Positions 50,744 to 60,622 of a stretch of DNA of 64,000 nucleotides are shown in pieces. The DNA is from Tritrichomonas musculus. Its lineage: Eukaryota; Parabasalia; Tritrichomonadida; Tritrichomonadidae. Under the pieces are notes generated by a model. That model did no database searches. It saw only the letters and a list, made by a program, of their open reading frames with translations, and was not told the origin of the DNA. The stretch lies in NCBI GenBank assembly GCA_039105265.1, contig JAPFFF010000014.1:620001-684000 (forward strand), in the 5' to 3' direction. The position numbers were made by a program, and so were the translations under genes. Within the stretch, counting starts at the first letter, position 1; every line of letters starts with the position of its first letter.

Positions 50744-53700
50744 TCATATCCGAACCAGATAAGTAGGTATGACCTTTCCGCCTCTAATTGTCATATCCCC
50801 TCTTTCTTGTACATTGAAACCAGCAGAAAATATTAATTCATATACAGCTCTTGAGATACAGATTTGATCGAGAACACCTTTACTCTTCAGTTGATTAGCC
50901 ATTTCACTAATTGGTCCAATAATCTGAAAAGTTGGTTTAGATAAGCTCATTACACCAGCCACAACTGGTCCACCTGTATGAACACCAAATGTTAAATGAA
51001 TTTCAGCGCCATATTTTTCAGAAAATTCTGGAATTAGTTTAATCAGTTTGAGAGCAAATTTGATGGATTCTTCAGCATGTCTTTCAGGCTTGTTTACTTC
51101 GCTAAAAAGTCCGCCAATATAAGTATAAGTATGTACAAATGTGTGAACCTTCATTAAAAGATCAAATTCCTTGATTTCTTCATCGAAGCGACTGAAAATC
51201 TCATTATAAAAAGTGAATTCTTCACTCGTCTCAGGATTGAACTTTTTCAATGCTTGGACTCTAATTGATCCTATTGAAACGCTTTGAACAACGAATGACA
51301 TTCCTTCGCCGCTTGCCTCAAAATTGTGGACAATGCGAGAAGGCATAACATTAGCCAACATATCTGTAAGATGTTTCTTCTCTTGATTAATCATTTGTTC
51401 TCTCATGAATATCTCCACGTTATCATCAAACAAGAAAGCAACTTTATCAATAGCTGAATGTTCGCCTTCATTAGGAATTCCATTTGGTGTTAAACAAGTT
51501 GCTGTGCAATTAAAATGAGCTAATTGACCACTTTTCAACTGAACTGAGATATTTTCAGAAAATTGGCACTTGTAACGACCACTTAAAGCATCATTGACAT
51601 GCTGAATGAAATTTTCCCATGTTTTATCATTGTTGCTCTTAAGAATCAAGTCTGTTAAAGGAATTCCATTTAAATTATCATCAATCATTTGAACTCTCTG
51701 AGCGAAAGAAGGATTATAATTGGTTATTGTTAAATTCTTTTCTGTGACCACAACACCTTGATCGATTTGTGATACAATGTAGTCAGAATTAGAATTTACA
51801 ATATCGTCAGATTGAGATATTTGTCTACCCGAATCGATCAGCTTTAAAACATTTTGATTTTGTAAGATTATTTCTGGCTTAATAAAGTGATAAAAACGAA
51901 GAGATTGCTTGATTTTCCAATTTCTATCTATCATATATAAAATCATGAAAAAGCAAGCTAAAATTTGCCAAACAATGACAATAATGAAACAAATTTGGCC
52001 TGTTGATTTATAAGATCCGATTTGATTCAAAACATTTTTTTCGACTAGATCGAAATATATTCTAGTTCGATTAATTTCTGAGAAGTTTGAAAACCAATAT
52101 ATAAGGGCTGGCATCCCATCGTAAACCTCTGTGAAAGGCTTAAATGTTTCAGCAAATTTATCTGTTTGGCCAGTTAAGCATGCTGTTATATGCTCAGGAG
52201 CACTTGAATACTGATAAAAAAGTACCGATGATAAATGGCCAATTGCAAGGTCAACTGATTCTACAAAGCTAGCAGTAGCCATTTTCTCGAAGATGGATTT
52301 ATCATGGCCGACAATTGTTGTATCCCTGGGAAATACATCTTCAAACACATCAAATGATTTGCCTTGATCTTTAAAGAACGCGTTGACTCCGCCATCTTGA
52401 CTCCACATTCCAGAAGAGAAGCTCGACAATGATAAAAACAGCATTCCAATTCCTTGTTGCAACAAATCAGTCATATTTTCACCAATTGTTGCGAACGGAT
52501 TTGCGTCCAAGCTTGTATTTAAGAAGCATATTGGTGGATTTTTCCAATGTGTAATCATATAGAAGCGAAGGCATTGCGAAAATGCGATTGTTAAAGATGC
52601 AAAAGCAGGACTAAGTGTATAAATGCCATTTGAAATAGATGCTGCATTATCGATGAAACCACGAGCAGTGAAATAAATGACCAATGAGCAAATTATTAAA
52701 ACCAAAAAAGAAGATAAGAATGTTAAAACAACTAAAGTTGTTGATAAATGATTATTTCTACCAAAATGACTTAAAGCAGCCACTTGAGTTAAATCTTCAT
52801 CCATATTTTTAGACGATGACTTCCCATATTTATTAATAATGGAACGAATCTCTGTGTTCGGAAAATAAGTGAAAGATTCTGCAATCGAATCTGACTGTAT
52901 TTTTAGCAAGAATAATTGTAATAAATAAGGCAATGTTATGAGTAAAATTGTCATTAAAATTACCAAAATCATTTTTTCATTTAATTTGTCCATGCCTGAA
53001 TCAAAACTTGATGATGCATAAAGTCGAGAAAGATCAGCCATTTTTGAGAATTGTTGATAAATTAATAAATAGTAGTTTTTCAATCTCGTGAATAAGTTAT
53101 TATCTTTAAAATAATGAGACGGCTCATTATATTTTAATATATCTTGTGCTATGAGTAGTTCTTGTGTAGCTATGTCTTTAATTGAGTAAAGTCCACCAAC
53201 TAATTCTCCTGAAAATAGATAATTTATTTGTTGAACATAAGGATCATCATTATCTAATAATGATAAAGAAACAATCATTTGTGAAAATCGTTCTTTAACA
53301 GCTGTAAGAAGATTAACACTAACATTTGTTGATAAGCTAAATGGTGGAATTCGACCAGCATCCCAAAGTTTTGTAGCTAAATTTCGAGTATACTCATCAC
53401 GATTTTCAATTGAAAGTCCAGGAATAATTTCGCCTGAGTCAATGAATGTTAACGGAAGTATGACGTTATTTACAGTGAAAAAGTTTAACTCATAAACCAG
53501 CATGTCGATTTCTTCTAAGAAATCGATGGCTTTCTTCTGCCTATCTACAAAGTTATCAATATAATAATCATAAAATAAATAAAATAACACAATGGATAAA
53601 ATGGTCATAAGGACAACGAATATACATTCAAACCAAATGCAACCAAGTTTCGATCTTTTAATGAGCTCAGATAAAGCGCACTGAACTTGTATATCTTCAT

Positions 53701-55702
53701 CTTGTTCTGTAGTTATATTCTTATTTCGTGATTCTTCGTCGTCTTCTTCTTCAACTTCTGAGTTTTTATTCTGATTTTGATCAGTATTTTCATTTGATTC
53801 TGTTTTTTTACTTTCTTCTTCTTTGTGATCTTCTTCAAGTTGGTTTTCTTCTTCTTTGTGCTCATTCTCATTGTTTTCACTCTCTTTTGGTGGGAAAGAA
53901 TTATCTAGATTATCGTTTTCATCTAAGTACGAAGGTATCTCTTGAGTTGGTTGCTCAACAACTTGAAGATAATTGTGAAGATTGGGGAAAACTAAAAGTG
54001 CTAATTCAAGAGCAAGATCCGATTTAATTTGAACATTTTTCTTCAAAGATTCAATTTTCTTTGTTATATCTCTGGCTTCAAGATGATCACGCTTTATGTT
54101 TTGAACAAAATCTAGATAAGCTTGGAGAACTTTATAATTATTTGGATAATCATCAACTAATTGAGCTAATATTGAGTCAAGTTCTGAAATATGATCATGG
54201 ACCCTATCTGAATCCGTCCAAAAATTAACTATATTTTTCTGTAAAATATTCTCCCAAAATTGTCTCATTAAAACCATAATAATTTCCTTTTTTGAATTAA
54301 TTTGTTCAAGCTTTTCAAGAACAACTTTTGTCATTGATGTTTGACGTGTTCTTGATAAATGACGGAATTGATACAAATATGAGTTTCTAGAGCTTTTTTC
54401 TGGTAATTTAGATATCATTGAAGCCACGACCATTAATTGTAGATTTTTATTAGGGAAAAATGATAATATTCTCGCATATAAAATTAAGATATTGAAATTA
54501 TCAGACCATTTTGAAATTGCAAAATCAAATATTTCAAAGGATAGCAAGTATGGGTGCCATAATTCAATAGCAGAGGGGAGATCAATAAGAATCTTAGAAG
54601 GACTTGTGTATTTTTGTTCTAAAATATCACGAGATGTTTCTCCAGAAACCATCAAGTCATCTAAAAATAACATCAATTTTGTTATTTTATTTTGTTTTAT
54701 AAGCCTTAAGCAAATGATAAGAATAATATAAACTATTACTGAAACAACAAACAATATTTCAGGCGAAATAGGTTTCGATAAAAAGAGATCAATTGTCACC
54801 AAAAGTGATGTAACAGCAGAGGCTATGCATGTTGCCGAAGAAACAACACCAATAATCATTTTAATGACGCTGTTTGTATAGAAAACTGTGAATCCAAAAA
54901 CTGCTGATTCAATCAACATAAAAATAGAACATCCGGTACGATTTTTCCCTTCAACACAGCCTGCAATATTTGATATAAGAGAAATCAATGTAGTATTTAC
55001 TGTTCCTGCAACAGTTATATAGGGAAACCATTCATGCGATGGTGTGTCTTCCAAAAGAACTCTTGGGCATATAACTGTACAGAGTAAAAATATATACAAA
55101 GCAAAAATGATGATAGAAAGAATAATTTGGGCAATATTAAGACCAATCTTTTTATCATTTATAATCTTGTCAAATGAAATAGCAACACCCACCATTAAAT
55201 GAGGACAAAAAAGTGGCATTATGTATTTATAAGTGAATAAAATAAATTTGGTTTCAGCTGATGCAACACGTCCAATTTTTTGAAAAATTTTAGCTCTGAA
55301 AATTAAAACAAGAATAAGAACCAAAAAGATGATGGCAACGACTAATGACATTGGAACGCGAGCTGATTTAATTGAATTATGTGGGCCTTGAAAAACATAG
55401 CCAATAACGTACATTATCATTGTCATGAGGGAATCTTTGGGCCATAAATCATCACAATCAATTAAAAATGCTGGCAAGAATGATTGCATAATAAATATAA
55501 TATAGTATATATAACCTAAAAAAGTAGGAGTTGATACTGAAACATTAATTTTCCCAAAAAATGAATAAAGTTGATGTAATATTTGTTTATAAAATGGAAC
55601 GTCGAGAACAGATGAATATTGAAGGTCACGAATAACAAAGGTTAAATCATCAACAACTGTTCCACTTGAGAAAGAATTTCCTAAGTTTCGTGATTCCAAC
55701 AT
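50744..55702 (-). CDS. Giant multi-TM protein with degenerate nucleotidyl-cyclase-like C-terminus
   Basis: The gene encodes 1652 residues from MLESRNLGNSFSSG; one extra residue would need TTG. The first ~340 residues hold about ten membrane spans. A cytosolic helical region and an acidic linker (~610-690) follow, then spans near 715, 975, 1030 and 1235. The C-terminal ~200 residues have the class III cyclase layout: DMLANVMPSRIVHNF, IHLTFGVHTGGPVVAGVM, FQIIGPISEMANQLKSKG. Such receptor cyclases form a large trichomonad family. Here both metal-binding aspartates appear lost: SVSIGSIRVQAL stands where DIVGF is expected, and KVHTFVHTYTYIGGL where a GDxY is expected. It may therefore be a pseudo-cyclase or dimerisation partner. 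Confidence 0.85.
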   Translation of the reverse strand: MLESRNLGNSFSSGTVVDDLTFVIRDLQYSSVLDVPFYKQILHQLYSFFGKINVSVSTPTFLGYIYYIIFIMQSFLPAFLIDCDDLWPKDSLMTMIMYVIGYVFQGPHNSIKSARVPMSLVVAIIFLVLILVLIFRAKIFQKIGRVASAETKFILFTYKYIMPLFCPHLMVGVAISFDKIINDKKIGLNIAQIILSIIIFALYIFLLCTVICPRVLLEDTPSHEWFPYITVAGTVNTTLISLISNIAGCVEGKNRTGCSIFMLIESAVFGFTVFYTNSVIKMIIGVVSSATCIASAVTSLLVTIDLFLSKPISPEILFVVSVIVYIILIICLRLIKQNKITKLMLFLDDLMVSGETSRDILEQKYTSPSKILIDLPSAIELWHPYLLSFEIFDFAISKWSDNFNILILYARILSFFPNKNLQLMVVASMISKLPEKSSRNSYLYQFRHLSRTRQTSMTKVVLEKLEQINSKKEIIMVLMRQFWENILQKNIVNFWTDSDRVHDHISELDSILAQLVDDYPNNYKVLQAYLDFVQNIKRDHLEARDITKKIESLKKNVQIKSDLALELALLVFPNLHNYLQVVEQPTQEIPSYLDENDNLDNSFPPKESENNENEHKEEENQLEEDHKEEESKKTESNENTDQNQNKNSEVEEEDDEESRNKNITTEQDEDIQVQCALSELIKRSKLGCIWFECIFVVLMTILSIVLFYLFYDYYIDNFVDRQKKAIDFLEEIDMLVYELNFFTVNNVILPLTFIDSGEIIPGLSIENRDEYTRNLATKLWDAGRIPPFSLSTNVSVNLLTAVKERFSQMIVSLSLLDNDDPYVQQINYLFSGELVGGLYSIKDIATQELLIAQDILKYNEPSHYFKDNNLFTRLKNYYLLIYQQFSKMADLSRLYASSSFDSGMDKLNEKMILVILMTILLITLPYLLQLFLLKIQSDSIAESFTYFPNTEIRSIINKYGKSSSKNMDEDLTQVAALSHFGRNNHLSTTLVVLTFLSSFLVLIICSLVIYFTARGFIDNAASISNGIYTLSPAFASLTIAFSQCLRFYMITHWKNPPICFLNTSLDANPFATIGENMTDLLQQGIGMLFLSLSSFSSGMWSQDGGVNAFFKDQGKSFDVFEDVFPRDTTIVGHDKSIFEKMATASFVESVDLAIGHLSSVLFYQYSSAPEHITACLTGQTDKFAETFKPFTEVYDGMPALIYWFSNFSEINRTRIYFDLVEKNVLNQIGSYKSTGQICFIIVIVWQILACFFMILYMIDRNWKIKQSLRFYHFIKPEIILQNQNVLKLIDSGRQISQSDDIVNSNSDYIVSQIDQGVVVTEKNLTITNYNPSFAQRVQMIDDNLNGIPLTDLILKSNNDKTWENFIQHVNDALSGRYKCQFSENISVQLKSGQLAHFNCTATCLTPNGIPNEGEHSAIDKVAFLFDDNVEIFMREQMINQEKKHLTDMLANVMPSRIVHNFEASGEGMSFVVQSVSIGSIRVQALKKFNPETSEEFTFYNEIFSRFDEEIKEFDLLMKVHTFVHTYTYIGGLFSEVNKPERHAEESIKFALKLIKLIPEFSEKYGAEIHLTFGVHTGGPVVAGVMSLSKPTFQIIGPISEMANQLKSKGVLDQICISRAVYELIFSAGFNVQERGDMTIRGGKVIPTYLVRI

Positions 55703-55724
55703 CAAAAATCTTGTTATAAAAACT

Positions 55725-55734
55725 TTTCAATGGA
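55725..55734 (-). promoter_or_regulatory. Inr-like TCCATTGAAA
   Basis: Located 23-32 bases upstream of the cyclase-like ATG; identical to the element before the CDC50 gene. Confidence 0.5.
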
Positions 55735-56359
55735 TAAATTGAAAAATTGAAAATTCGTTCCTCAGAAAGAACTACTTCATATTGAATTTTTCTATTCTTT
55801 TCAATATTTGAGAGATTAAAACGTTATGACTTTTATCTTTCATCTTACATCATTGAAACCTTTTGATATGATAACTGAATCATCTGATAATTGAAGTCAA
55901 AAGAATTATTTATTTAAAAAAAAGAGTTTCATTATAAAAATGATTATTTCTCAATGCCTTTTTAATTGATTTTTAATGCTATTTTACTTTTGACTATTTT
56001 AATTGTATGCAAGATGTCATTGATGAGTTCTTTTGAGCATTTTTAAATGTAGAAGCGCAACATAAAGCAAAGGCATGGACTTATCCATCCATTCAAATAT
56101 CAATATATAGTTTTTTCTTGAATAATATAAATTAATTTCTTTGTTTTTTGTTTTTTAAGCTTTGATTTTAATAAACTACAAGATTTTGAGATTGTATTTA
56201 ATTCTAAATGTTGAAATAATGAATTATCGATAATTTAACCAAAAATAATTTGATTCAAAAAATAGATCAATTGATTCATATGCTCATAATTAAAAAAGAA
56301 TTTGTTTAACGGTATCCAAACAAGTTTATTGAAAATTTAATTCGCATTAATTACACAAG
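55735..56359. other. Intergenic, nothing recognised
   Basis: About 620 bases of AT-rich spacer between two minus-strand genes, with no frame, RNA gene or long repeat. Confidence 0.5.
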
Positions 56360-57376
56360 TTATAAAATACTGCTTTTTTTCTTTTTGATTTTTGGGGTAA
56401 AAGTCGTTTTAGGTGCAACCTTTTCGGAGCGTCTTCCATCTGATGTGTATCGAGGAGAAGATCGATCAGTAATCAATATTGTGCTACGGTCTTCATTTTC
56501 ATATAAGTCAATATCACAATTACCTCTTATTTCCTGGAGATCAACAGGCTCTTCGCCTAACACTGAAATAGTTTCATTCAACTCTCGAATTGTTTGAAAG
56601 TATGATTGAATTGACTGCCGTCTATGATATGAAGCAAGTTCTTTTGATAGCTTGACTTCTTCTAATTCTAATTTTACTGAAGAATAGGCATCAATAAGTT
56701 CATTTATCTCAGGATTAGTATGAATAAGAGAATTGGCAGCTGTTAGACGCACTCCATTTTTACATGATTTAGCTTGGTTCATTGAATTTCGAAGATTTTG
56801 GAGTTTAGAACTTAGCCAATGTTTACAATGTTGAGCAACATGCGTCTCAGTAAGAGCATTTGATGAATATATATATTGTTCGGTAATAATAATATTGGAA
56901 ATTTCTAACTTAAGCGATTCGATATTCTCAGAGCACTGATCCATACTTCGCATTTGAGTCTCAATTTCGGGCCATAATCCTGTATCTTCTGTGGTTAATT
57001 TTGTTAATTCTAAAGGTGCCGTCCAAAATTTATAAAAATTAATCTGACTCTCTACTTTTTTTATTTCTTCTTGAATGTCAGCTATCTCTTTTCTAAGTTG
57101 GGCATTTTGTGGTGTTGATGCAGAATTTTCACCTAGATCATTTGCAATTTGAATTGCATAACGATCGTATGAGTTCAATTCTTCTTGGCATTGTTCAAAT
57201 TCTTGTTGTGTTGCTTTCAATTCCGCTTCTTTCTTTCGATATTCTTTTAAAGTTTGACGATAATCATGAAGTAATGCTTCTTGTTCTTTTAAAGGATCAT
57301 CTCCTCGCCAATAAAATGGGACAACTTTGCATGTACCTTTTGGATATACTAGTCCAACAGGGCGAACATTACTCAT
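56360..57376 (-). CDS. Coiled-coil protein, unknown
   Basis: The gene encodes 338 residues. A short N-terminal motif (VRPVGLVYPKGTCKVVPFYW) precedes long alpha-helical coiled coil: LLHDYRQTLKEYRKKEAELK, KEIADIQEEIKKVESQINF, then ~215-275 (SVKLELEEVKLSKELASYHR). The C-terminus is basic and Ser/Thr-rich (TTFTPKIKKKKSSIL). Composition and size suit a cytoskeletal or flagellar component, but no family is recognised. A palindromic ATTTGGCCAAAT lies ~65 bases upstream. Confidence 0.7.
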   Translation of the reverse strand: MSNVRPVGLVYPKGTCKVVPFYWRGDDPLKEQEALLHDYRQTLKEYRKKEAELKATQQEFEQCQEELNSYDRYAIQIANDLGENSASTPQNAQLRKEIADIQEEIKKVESQINFYKFWTAPLELTKLTTEDTGLWPEIETQMRSMDQCSENIESLKLEISNIIITEQYIYSSNALTETHVAQHCKHWLSSKLQNLRNSMNQAKSCKNGVRLTAANSLIHTNPEINELIDAYSSVKLELEEVKLSKELASYHRRQSIQSYFQTIRELNETISVLGEEPVDLQEIRGNCDIDLYENEDRSTILITDRSSPRYTSDGRRSEKVAPKTTFTPKIKKKKSSIL

Positions 57377-57441
57377 TAATAAAAACGAAGTTAAAGCTTC
57401 AAATATAAAACGTACAAAATTTAAAAGGATTATTTCTGATT

Positions 57442-57455
57442 ATATTTGGCCAAAT
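57442..57455 (-). promoter_or_regulatory. ATATTTGGCCAAAT promoter element
   Basis: Contains the GGCCAAATAT core found before three other genes, here extended to a TTTGGCCAAA palindrome, about 66-79 bases upstream of the coiled-coil gene and downstream of the H2B stop. Confidence 0.4.
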
Positions 57456-57517
57456 TATTTTGATATGCAAAAGGATGAAAAAAAAAAGAAGTAATAGTAT
57501 ATAACTAAAAACAGTGT

Positions 57518-57904
57518 TTACTCTGCATTGAATTTAGCAACAGCTTTAGTTCCTTCTGAAACGGCGTGTTTAGCAAGATCACCTGGAAGAACAAGACGAA
57601 CGGCAGTTTGAATTTCTCTTGAACCAAGAGTGTTACGGTCGTTCATGTCAACTAAGCGTGCACCTTCTTGTGCAATACGTTCGAAGATATCTGTAACAAA
57701 TGAGTTCATAACCATCATAGCTTTATTAGAAATACCAATATCTGGGTGAACTTGTTTAAGGACTTTGAAAATGTATGAAGAGAATGTTTCGCTCCTCTTC
57801 TTATGACGAAGCTTCTTATCTTTGGCAGCTCCTTCAGCGGCTTCTCCTTCGGCGGCTGGCTTCTTTTCTGTTGGTGTTTTTGATGCTGGCTTTTTGCTGG
57901 ACAT
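57518..57904 (-). CDS. H2B: Histone H2B
   Basis: The gene encodes 128 residues. The lysine/alanine-rich tail ([20 protein letters not shown]) is followed by the histone fold: [69 protein letters not shown] and the C-terminal helix [14 protein letters not shown]. It pairs with H2A in the nucleosome. The stop codon is part of TAAA, the trichomonad polyadenylation-type signal. A near-perfect initiator stands 17 bases before the ATG and spaced boxes lie above it. No H2A partner lies on the other side of this promoter, unlike many divergent histone pairs. The GC content is above the local background, as expected for a highly expressed gene. Confidence 0.98.
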   Translation of the reverse strand: MSSKKPASKTPTEKKPAAEGEAAEGAAKDKKLRHKKRSETFSSYIFKVLKQVHPDIGISNKAMMVMNSFVTDIFERIAQEGARLVDMNDRNTLGSREIQTAVRLVLPGDLAKHAVSEGTKAVAKFNAE

Positions 57905-57912
57905 TATTAATT

Positions 57913-57923
57913 TAATGAAGTGA
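57913..57923 (-). promoter_or_regulatory. Trichomonad initiator TCACTTCATTA
   Basis: It closely matches the known trichomonad Inr (TCA+1YTWYTCATTA). The predicted start A is at 57921, giving a 16-17 base leader for H2B. This is the best single piece of evidence for the organism group. Confidence 0.85.
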
Positions 57924-57961
57924 AAAATATTCTATATTCTTCCATTATTTTTTTGAATTAT

Positions 57962-58170
57962 GTCGTTTTACACCTATTGAATTCAAGTGCCATATTTACT
58001 ATTTTTGTACTTCTTTGCTCAATGGCATTTTATACCTTTAAATATTGAATGAATATTTTGATAGAAACCGAAAACATTCTTCACAATTTTTTTGTCATTT
58101 TATACCACTATGATTTAATTGAATTTTGAAAGATTTTTTCCCGCCACATTTTTTTTGCCATTTTGCATCA
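57962..58170 (-). promoter_or_regulatory. Four regularly spaced GGTATAAAATGAC-type boxes upstream of H2B
   Basis: Boxes start on the plus strand at 57962 (GTCGTTTTACACC), 58025 (GCATTTTATACC), 58094 (GTCATTTTATACC) and 58157 (GCCATTTTGCATCA). Spacings are 63, 69 and 63 bases. Read toward H2B the best box is GGTATAAAATGAC. Regular spacing above a histone promoter suggests activator or cell-cycle sites; function is inferred. Confidence 0.5.
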
Positions 58171-58299
58171 ATAAAAAAAGATAGATTAGTTAAAACAATT
58201 TTAAACGGTTTTTCCAACATTTGATTACATATATTTTTAAAGAGTTAAATTGTAAAAAATCTTTTCTAAGTTGTTATTATATTTAAATTAAAATATAAT

Positions 58300-59045
58300 T
58301 ATAGTGGTCCTAAAAAATATTGATAAGAAATTTGAGAGAAATTTTCATTTTTCATTGAAAAAATTGAGAAAATTTATTTAAAAATAATTTGAGAGAATTT
58401 TAAAATTTCTTTCAAATTCATTCAAATTTAATGACCTATTCATGAATTTATGAATCAATTGTTGGTCAATCTTTTGACCTTTTATTTATATGTTTTCTTT
58501 ACCAAAAAATACAAACGAACGCTATAATTTAATCGCAAGTGGTTCTGCAATCGCACAATTTTAATAAAAGCAAAACAGCTGATGCATTAAGTATTTCGTT
58601 AAATTGCGTCAAAGCAGTAGCTAAATAGATTGATGAAGGGAGACCAGAAAAAACACAACCCTGCCGACCACAAATATTAACAAATGAAATCAAGTATTTC
58701 ATATGCGTTAAAGCAATAATGTTTCTTGAAATCCCTGGAGCTGAAATGGCAAATGTTTCCTGAACACAATTTTTATTCTTTATATGGAATAATCTAATTT
58801 TAGCAACAAACAATTCTTTGATTGATTCTTTTCCAAAGAAATTGAAACAATGCCTCGAAGTGCAAGGCAATCAAGTAAGATTTTAATTTTAATTTTTAAT
58901 AAAAAATCAACTTTTTCAATTGCCGAAAAAATATTGATAAGAAATTTAACTTTTTAAATTAAAAATTTTAAAAATAAAATAACTTTTGTTAACGACGATT
59001 AACTATTGAATTCATTTCTTATCAATATTTTTTAGGAACACTATA
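58300..59045 (+). mobile_element. 746-bp terminal-inverted-repeat element, copy 1, with transposase relic
   Basis: The ends are inverted repeats of about 32 bases: 58300 onward TATAGTGGTCCTAAAAAATA and, inverted, ending at 59045 (TATAGTGTTCCTAAAAAATA), with one mismatch across the arm. TA at each tip fits the TA target duplication of Tc1/mariner-type elements. On the plus strand about 58530-58740 reads NKSKTADALSISLNCVKAVA, a stop, then IDEGRPEKTQPCRPQILTNE. This looks like a helix-turn-helix transposase N-terminus with a GRP linker, broken by stops. The element is therefore a non-autonomous derivative. A 113-codon minus-strand frame in it is judged a shadow. Confidence 0.85.
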
Positions 59046-59113
59046 TAAATAATTCAATTTTATTCTAAAGAACACGAAATGTTTATAGAATTATTTGATT
59101 GTATTTAAATAAA

Positions 59114-59859
59114 TATAGTGGTCCTAAAAAATATTGATAAGAAAATTGAGAGAAATTTTCATGTTTCATTGAAAAAATTGAGAAAATTTATTTAAAAATA
59201 ATTTGAGAGATTTTTAAAATTTCTTTCAAATTCATTCAAATTTAATGACCTATTCATTAATTTAAGAATCAATTGTTGGTCAATCTTTTGACCTTTTATT
59301 TATTTGTTTTCTTTACCAAAAAATACAAACGAACGCTATAATTTAATCGCAAGTGGTTCTGCAATCGCACAATTTTAATAAAAGCAAAACAGCTGATGCA
59401 TTAAGTATTTCGTTAAATTGCGTCAAAGCAGTAGCTAAATAGATTGATGAAGGGAGACCAGAAAAAACACAACCTTGCCGACCACAAATATTAACAAATG
59501 AAATCAAGTATTTCATATGCGTTAAAGCAATAATGTTTCCTGAAATCCCTGGAGCTGAAATGGCAAATGTTTCCTGAACACAAATTTTATTCTTTATATG
59601 GAATAATCTAAGTTTAGCAACAAACAATTCTTTGATTGATTCTTTTCCAAAGAAATTGAAACAATGCCTCGAAGTGCAAGGCAATCAAGTAAGATTTTAA
59701 TTTTAATTTTTAATAAAAAATCAACTTTTTCAATTGCCGAAAAAATATTGATAAGAAATTTAACTTTTTAAATTAAAAATTTTAAAAATAAAATAACTTT
59801 TGTTAACGACGATTAACTATTGAATTCATTTCTTATCAATATTTTTTAGGAACACTATA
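59114..59859 (+). mobile_element. 746-bp terminal-inverted-repeat element, copy 2
   Basis: A second copy of exactly the same length, in the same orientation, 68 bases after copy 1. By eye the two differ at only about ten positions, roughly 98-99% identical, so the duplication is recent. The same transposase relic and inverted ends are present. Tandem insertion or unequal exchange would each explain the pair. Confidence 0.9.
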
Positions 59860-60457
59860 TAATCAATTCAATTTTAAATAGAATCAAAATAATCTTTTCA
59901 AAAAATCTTATTGAATTTTGGATAACATTCAAATATATTCAAAAGAAGAATTTGAAAGTTTTTTTCTCAATAAAAATAAATAATAAATATAAATAATTTT
60001 TAGTTATATATATTAAATAACTCTATTAACATTATTTATAAATTATAAAATTAATTTATTATTTGTACATAGATATATCATTGATAAATTATTGAATAAT
60101 TATTTTAATATTCAATGATATAAAAAGTATAATGATTGAAAAAAAAATTCAATTAAAAAAAAAAAAGCATTAATTTCTTGTCATTATTTAATATTTGAAT
60201 CTTTTTTAAGTTTTATTATGAATTATAACAAATATATTAGTTTGAATAATATTATAGAATGATTTTTTTCGTGTTTTTTCAAATTTGGGTAATTGAATCA
60301 AAAAAAAAAGTGTATGTAGATAAGGTTTTACAAGTCAATTAGAATATTTATATGTTTAAATAAATATTTGAATGAGTAACGCCCAATAAATAAGTTTTGC
60401 ATTTAAAAAAAAGCAAAATTACTATTAAAAACAATGATCTCATATAAAGTAGAAATA
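59860..60457. other. AT-rich spacer before the island
   Basis: About 600 bases of extremely AT-rich DNA. No gene, RNA or long repeat is seen. Composition changes abruptly at its right edge near 60458. Confidence 0.5.
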
Positions 60458-60497
60458 GTAAGGAGGGTTTCGTACTTCGTACTCCACCCGTCCTTAC
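60458..60497. repeat. Hairpin at the left border of the GC-richer island
   Basis: GTAAGGAGGGT (60458-60468) pairs with ACCCGTCCTTAC (60486-60497), leaving one bulged G, around a 17-base loop that itself contains GTACTTCGTAC. It coincides with the composition change. It may be an element end or a replication-origin-like hairpin. The loop does not contain the NANTATTAC motif of CRESS-virus origins. Confidence 0.6.
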
Positions 60498-60622
60498 AAG
60501 CATTGTACGTCGACTTTCCACGTCAGCGACAACACTGTTGATGGTCCAAAACTACGTCTCCGCTGATCACTTGTAAACGATAGTCAAACTCCTATCGAAC
60601 TAACCTTTTTAGTTAAATACAA

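Noticed and set aside
58529-59684. Two 113-codon minus-strand frames (starting MPCTSRHCFNFF) in the 746-bp elements
   Set aside because: They oppose a plus-strand reading that looks like a transposase N-terminus, and are nearly identical only because the elements are copies. Treated as shadow frames.
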